NCBI GenBank assembly: GCA_034638255.1
Contig: JAWPGT010000063.1
Location: 62,001-126,000, forward strand
DNA length: 64,000 nucleotides
Origin: Coprinus comatus
Lineage: Eukaryota; Basidiomycota; Agaricomycetes; Agaricales; Agaricaceae
Direction: 5' to 3'
The notes below the pieces were generated by a model. The model was not told where the DNA came from and made no database searches. It saw nothing but the letters and a program-made list of their open reading frames with translations. How positions within the stretch are numbered: the first letter of the stretch is position 1; every line of letters begins with the position of its first letter. The position numbers and the translations under genes were made by a program. Shown in pieces: positions 57,301-64,000 of this stretch.

Positions 57301-60300
57301 TTGGTATGTTCTTTCCGTCTTCTATCTAATCTTTCTAGGGTCGACTAATGCGTTAAACAGAAGCCTAGACCTACTTGCCTATCTTTATCACCTTCCGATG
57401 GTGCTCTAAAGGTTTCTGCCACTCTGGATGCATTAACTACCTCACAACCTAGACTCATTCAAGAAGATGCCAAGGATAGGGGACGTATGAGTAATGGTGA
57501 TATTGTCCATGTTCACTATAGTCAGGAAGCATCCGAAAATCTTCCTCACATCAACCACGTTCTGCTACACCTACCGATTCTTCGAAAACGACACCTACGA
57601 TTGAGGAAGCCTCACCAAAATTGGATAAAAATAAGGCAAATAAGGATTCCATTAGAGATCCTTATTGCGTAAACGTACTATTGTAAGCAGCCCCACTGCT
57701 CCTTCGACTACCATCGCTGCTGCTACTACCACCAAGAAATCGTCTACTCCAGCAGACACTGAGAAAACTGGCGCCAATGGACAAAGATTTAAACCTGGGA
57801 AGAATATTCTTACTCAGATTGGTGTTCTGGATCATTTGGGTTGGATGAGGAAGAGAGGTGATAGGTATAATAGCTGGAAAAAATTGGTACTTCATACTCA
57901 AAGGTCCATATATATTGTTTGCGAAGTGATAGCAAATCTGTGAGTTTTGTTTTTCTAGATTTGATTTGGTTTCTGACGGACACGTAACAGGAAACGAAAA
58001 TTAAAGGTTATATTCACATTGTTGAGCGTAAAGTTTCTGTAGATGAAGGCAATTATGAAAGTGACTATTGATCGAGACTACTCGAGTACGTCTATCTTTT
58101 TCTATCTTTTGGACATTAATCAAATGCACGCAATTAGGGCCCGCGGTTTTGTCGTGTAATATCCCAACAATACCTTTAACTGTTGCTCAAGCTATGAATC
58201 CTGCTCCAAGGCCGCCTTCTCCTGGTGCTCATGCTGCTACTCAAAGATCGTATATGAGAGAGGATATGAATCAGTTATCGACTCAAGATGCGCAGGTCTT
58301 GTCAATTGGTTTGACACCCCTTGCCTCTGATGGTTAGTTTGTTTAATACATACTTTTTAACACTCTTATCATTTTTTTCATAGAACTCGGTGATGATATA
58401 CGGTCGACACCCAAAGTTGCAAAAAATGTCATGACTACTGCCGCACCTCCAAGACCCTCACATGAAATGAGACATTTGGATTTGGTTCGATCTTCAAGTT
58501 ACATGAATAATATCAACAATAATACCCCAAGCCTTGATTGAATGTGCGAATACTCATTTACCTTCATCTCTCCAGATCGCAAGTTCATCAGGACCGCTAT
58601 ATAGCGGACTTCCATTACTTCGTTTGGCGGGAAGCATAAAAGGCGTACCCTCATCACCGGGCACCCCCTGTACCTGATTCAGCGTTTCCAAAAGATGAAG
58701 ATGATGATAAATTGGATGGGTTGTTTAGGTTGTTTGATTATTTGTTGGATAATGATGTTAAAATGGGAAGTGCGAGTATTAATGATGTGAAACTTGGGAA
58801 GAGAGAAGATTTTACAGTTGTTGAGAGCTTCGAGGAATTGGAAAGAGAAGAGGAAATGGTTGGTTGTTATTTTGAGTTCGAGTGGGCATCTTGGTGCTAG
58901 TGGGAAAAGTGCGGTTGGTGCTGGCGTGCTTATTGCTCCTAGTTGAGCATAGAAGATTCTTCTCTTTTTTGTGTTTTTATTATTATTATTGGTTGGGACT
59001 GGGGAGGTTTTTATGATGTTAGCTATGTGATGCGAATCGTTGGCTTTCTTTTTCGTTTTCGTTTTCCCACCATGAGCAATGAGTTATGTCATATGTTACC
59101 CCGCTCTCTCCTTTCTGGTTCTGCTTTTTCGCTCGTTTCTAGTTTCTGTTGTATCATTTTTTTGCGTTCTCTCGTTATACATTATATTACATTACCCTTG
59201 CCTTTTTGACTTTTTTGTTTTCTTTTTGTAGTTATCATTATTCTTGAAATTGTTTCTGTTTTTTTTTTTGTGTTTTCTTTAAGATGAACGCTTTGTGGGT
59301 ATATGCTTACTGAATTTATGCATTCTGTTCGTTGTGTTTTTTGTCCGCTTTGGTGTATCATTGTACACAAAATAGAAGTAATAACTGGATCTAGGATAGA
59401 ACACACTCGCCTACTCCTACGTCCTACTGCCATCCCTTCTGCTTAGCACAAAGCGCTACTACAAATTTTCTCTTTTACCCACCCGCTAACCCTCGGAATG
59501 ACACTAGATGCGATGGACACGGGCGAGCCGTTTTTCGTTCTCCCATCGCATCGCCAGGATCGCCCTCGACAAACAAAATGGTTTTTCTGAAGCGCGGAGA
59601 AAAAAAAACAGCAAAAATAGTTTATCAGGAATTACTCAAGTAAATGTGTACTTACTACTGCTCACAAAAAGTGTTCAAAGGGATATACGTACTTGCATGA
59701 GTTGAATGGAGTTTCCTGAGTTAGCGTCCTTGAAAGTTGACACAAGGTTGACCATTAATATTCAACTTTGCCAATCACACACCTAACTTTTCTCGTATTA
59801 TTTGTTCACTAAAAAATGTTCTTCTGTTGCATAAATTCTCTAATCTAGTATTTTTGAAAGGTTTGATGAAATAGGTATGATGAAAGACTTCGAGTTTTCA
59901 TGAGGTGATTATCACCAAACTCTTTCGTAACAGGATGGCAGAAAGAAAAGGAATATCCCAAATTCACCAGATTTACAGTGGACAATCTACCGTCGTTCCA
60001 AAGAGCATCCAAACTGACCGAAAAAGGTTTATGATATTCCAATTGTTTCTACTGTCGTGGGCGGTTAATATCTAGTCCGGTCCCTAGAGTGGGTTAGAAT
60101 TTGTCCACAAATACTATCCATGTTAGAAGAAGGAAATTGTCGAGAATTCGTCACGACTTTCGAGAACTGGTACTTCAACATGAAATCGAAAAAAATACTA
60201 CATAAGATTCAAGGCCGCCCCCCCTGATTTCATGGTGAACGAACCATTCTTGTCTCGTGTTCTCAATTCCAATAAAGGGGCATGCTTTCCACTCGACAAC

Positions 60301-63300
60301 CAGACATCAAAAAAATTTCATATTTTACATAAGGAATGTCGCTGGAAATCTAGACAAGTGTTGTTAAACCTACTCCCATATGATATAAAACAACTCCAAA
60401 TTGAAGAAACTAAGGATTCCCTTGACATACTACTCCCCGCCTTGGTCTGGTTTAGGAGTGATGTTTTCAGTACTACCCCAGTCTTCTTGCCCAAAACGGC
60501 CGTCTTCACACATTGCAACTTGATTCTCCAGGTTGATAGAAGGCAGGTAGTCTGCATTTGGAGTTATAGTCACTAATTTCTCCCCGATATCAACACCAGA
60601 GATGCTGTCCGCATATTCAGAAATGTAGGTAGATGAGAGTTCGGGGCCAATGAACCGCCCTAGAAATTTCGAATAAATGTTATATGGGTAGTTAAAAATA
60701 AGATAGCGATTCAAAATTATCTGGTCTCTTGAACGGTTCAGATACAGGTTCGCCATTTTCTCAGGATTTTGGATGGGAGGTTGGCATTGGTGAGTGTAGA
60801 AGTGGTTGAGCACGTACAAGTTCAACATTACAGCAGTCTCTTCAAAGCTTCAATACTAATATCAAATCTCTCAGCTCTATACAAGTTGGATGGCTAAGGG
60901 AAAATAAACTGGCCTTACCCATTGTGCTATGTTACTATACTTGCTCTTATAAAACTGGTCTTGCGCTAACATGATCACATGAACAAAGATTAAGCCCAAA
61001 GACGAGGTGGTTCAGATGGTAGGGTTGGATTAAAAAGGTTATCCAAAGAATATACTCGTGAAGACGCAGGTTGTAGGGGTGTAGAAGTTTGCTTCGATGG
61101 TTTTAAAAGAGAGAACAAGTGGGGGAAGAAAAAGGTGGATGGGAGCTCATTTTATTTTTATTCAGTTGCAAAAATTCTTCTCTGAGTTCTACCTATGGTT
61201 GATGTGATAAGCGGTAGCCCTTCGTAATGCGCTGTCTTATGTTGCTGTATTGGTTCATCGAAAATGATGTAGTCGCTTCGATCTTCATGATCGCACCGTA
61301 TTCACACGAACGCCAAAAGACGAGGTGATAAAAAACGGTTTCGAATCAATAGTGACTTGAACGTATAATTTACTAGTATACTATTGTTTGCTGTTGAGAT
61401 CTATCAATCACTCTTCCAAGGTCTTGAGATGAAAGAATTTATGCCACAGGAGATTCTATCCCATCAACTTGCCAAGTGTGTGCATTAACTCCATGAGAAA
61501 CCTATAGAAATTTAGTATGACGCTTCATATATTGCAAATAGAAACATTTACCGCATTACTCCAACTATATTCTAGAGAGTGATCGCATCTATTACACAAG
61601 AACTTGATGTTTAAGTAGTCCATGACTTTCTTGTTGTAGTGCTTGGGTCATTTCCGGTAGCTTGGACGAGATGCTTTGCCAGTCCATGTGCCTTGTAATG
61701 GAAGAAAATCTGAGGTATTGAATTTTGATAACTCGTGTTTTCCAAGTCTTTCGATACTTCCATATCTCATGTGTTTCATCTAGTTGATGAGGTGTGACGA
61801 CTTCAGATAAGGCACTAGTATACTCCTGTATTGTAGTAGAACCCCTCAGAAACCAGATGGAGGCAAGGTGTAGTACTTGATTGGGATCGTCCAATTTCCA
61901 GGCTTGTTGCTTTATGTCAGCTGGAAGAAGATCATATGAGACCTGATTGCGTTTTTGGAGACATTCCTTATGCAAAACCATAAATATTGAGGCCGACTTC
62001 TCATCTAAGGGAATGTTTCCTCTTCTTGGTAATTGAGAACACGAGACCGAAGTGGCTCATGGGCAATGAAGTCGAAAGGGACAGCCTTGAAATATTCATC
62101 CGGATTCTCTGATTTGAAGTTGGTATACCGCTGATCAAAAGTGGGTTCAAATATCAGCCGTTGAGACGAATCCGTTTTCACTGCCAGTTCAGCATGCCTT
62201 CTTCTAGAGCTGAGACCATTACTGGGCAAATCTTATGCCACTCTGATACCAAATTGGCATCAATCGTTGGTGATATTTGAAAGAATTCAATGATCACGAA
62301 CCTCCTTGGTTCAGCTTGGATGATCTTTGGAATGTGGGTAAATGATCAATTCCAACTTATCCAGTATGTTTAGCGTATTTCTCAACCTTGTTCCACTCCC
62401 ACCCTAATCCAAGTGTTCGGCGTAAACATGTAGTTCAGGTTACAACGAGAAACTCGTACCTATTTCACTAAGCTTCTTGAAAATACTTTTGTTGTGAATA
62501 TAATTGGTATTAGTAATCATGTAACACAGAGGGACCATCACATACGCTTGACGCCTATTCAGTGCAGTTGTGGGATGCAGCTAGCCCATTTAAGTAGGCG
62601 AGCAAAGGTTGAGTAGTCGTATGAATCTGCTGGACTACACTGATGAGATTTGTTGACCCATCAGTGATTTGAGCTTTGAGATCATTGGTGAGTCTCTTGC
62701 TTTTAGCATTGGGAGCCATTGTTTAGTAGATGAAGCAAGATGGTAACAGCGGTGAAAGGAGCAAAACCATTCCTTATCAGTAGTGTTTTGATGCCTCAAT
62801 TATTTGTTGCAACTTATTACCAATTAAAAATATATATTTTATGTCAACTACTACTACGTATTATAGGAAAACTGGATATAGTCTATAGGTCAATATAGCA
62901 TCTCGCAGACATAGTAACGAGGGGAGGTGAGAGGATACGGGAGGAGATGTGTTTGTTCAAGGGGGTAACATATCTGGTTTCTCTTTGCAGATAGCCATGA
63001 AGGAAATCGCGATCATAACTGTAATCGACGCATGAATATTCGTTTCATTTCTTTCGTTCATTTTAATACATACTGGAATTTACCATCCTTCGCATTTGCG
63101 TTGAGCTCAGGCTTAGGACTTGAGATGCCCTCAGGGTATTGTACATTTCTGATATCATCAATGATACGTGAAGTTGCGAGGGCTGAAGGGGGTGGTTCGG
63201 ATGCGGATGCGGCCCCTGATAGATCAAGAGGACCAGGGTGTCTCTTAAGAGATTCTGAAGTATTGATGCGCAGAGCCTCCTTCGTTTTCTCTTTGGGGGG

Positions 63301-64000
63301 CTCGGGTGCTGTGATCTCACCTTCTTCTGGAGATTCAGCCGCTGCATCCTCCTTACTAGCAGCCTCTGCATCAACAAGCTCAGCTTTTTCAGCCTTCTCT
63401 TCTTCCTCCTTGCGCAACAGTTCCTTCTCCTCCACTTCCTTGCGAGCCGCTGGCAATGAAACGTGATAGTTCACTGAAATACAAATCAGCAACGAAAGAA
63501 ACAGAGTAAACCACCGGAAGACCTACTTGTCAAGGTAGTCAACGGTGACGCCAAATGCAGCAGCATGACTCTCTAGGGTCAGACTGCAGTGCGACTCTAG
63601 GAGCTGGCTGCAGGCCAGTATACGCATTTCACGGACATAGTAACGTTCGTGGGGTGAGAGTATGTGGGAGGGGAGATGTGTTTGTTCATGGGTGGCTGCA
63701 GGTGATGTGAGATAAAAAATAATGGACGGAATGAGAGTGACAAAGAACTTGTCGTACCGACAGTTGTAGAGACTCTGGACGAGATCACCAAGGACGGGGA
63801 TGCCTGGAAGAACCTGGTTGACTTCTGGAGCGTTGATGATCTTTTTCTTGAGGTCGACACATTTGAGGGTAAGAGTGTTGGAGATGACGGTGAGGGTGAC
63901 AAAGTCATTGTAGGAGATGAGTTCGACAGTGGTAAAGGTGGAGAGGGCATCGAGCAAGAGTTTGCCTCCTCGCTTGAACTGACTGATTGAGAGGAGATGG

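Overview
The window looks like nuclear DNA of a filamentous basidiomycete, most likely an Agaricomycete. Introns are short (about 42-80 bp) with GT..AG ends, and the spliced genes and fragments have clear fungal relatives: WOPR and TEA/ATTS regulators, an F-box protein, Ulp1-like proteases, a Boi-type SAM/PH protein, cytoplasmic dynein and a sacsin-like protein. I found no rRNA, tRNA, CRISPR array or bacterial-style operon. Functions come from reading translations, not from database searches.

Two kinds of content are interleaved. The first is a set of genes whose exons join with every splice phase closing: an Ulp1-like C48 peptidase (1.2-2.5 kb, +), a TEA/ATTS transcription factor (6.7-7.9 kb, -), a WOPR (Gti1/Pac2/Wor1) regulator (15.8-17.0 kb, +), two paralogous large zinc-finger proteins (18.2-20.9 kb, + and 32.3-35.7 kb, -), an isochorismatase-fold protein with Ser in place of the catalytic Cys (46.5-47.1 kb, +), an F-box protein (50.8-52.6 kb, -) and an unrecognised 267-residue protein (52.9-53.9 kb, +).

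The second kind is a dense graveyard of broken housekeeping-gene pieces: proteasome lid subunits Rpn6 (two pieces) and Rpn7, dynein heavy chain (two pieces), a Boi-like SAM/PH protein (one long copy and one rearranged copy), GPN-loop GTPase 2, phosphatidylserine decarboxylase, ETF-ubiquinone oxidoreductase, a sacsin-like protein and eIF4G. Many keep their introns, so they arose at the DNA level. Several are joined end to end: Rpn7 to eIF4G, GPN2 to Boi, dynein near Rpn6, an unknown protein to PSD. This resembles gene-fragment capture and shuffling, as known for Helitrons and Pack-type elements, although I did not find the ends of the responsible element.

Mobile and repeat content includes a 749-bp hAT-like MITE with long inverted repeats and a near-perfect 8-bp target duplication (37.8-38.5 kb), a 537-bp TA-flanked MITE (14.9-15.5 kb), a 295-bp dispersed repeat (6.0 and 10.9 kb), an inverted pair of about 400 bp that follows two zinc-finger genes (21.0 and 40.0 kb), and microsatellites, one of which encodes a long acidic tract inside a gene. 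An unnamed family with a DETHEI motif occurs three times between 47 and 63 kb. The best candidates for something undescribed are the helicase-less zinc-finger proteins with a recombinase-like core, the Rpn7/eIF4G chimera and the Cys-to-Ser isochorismatase.
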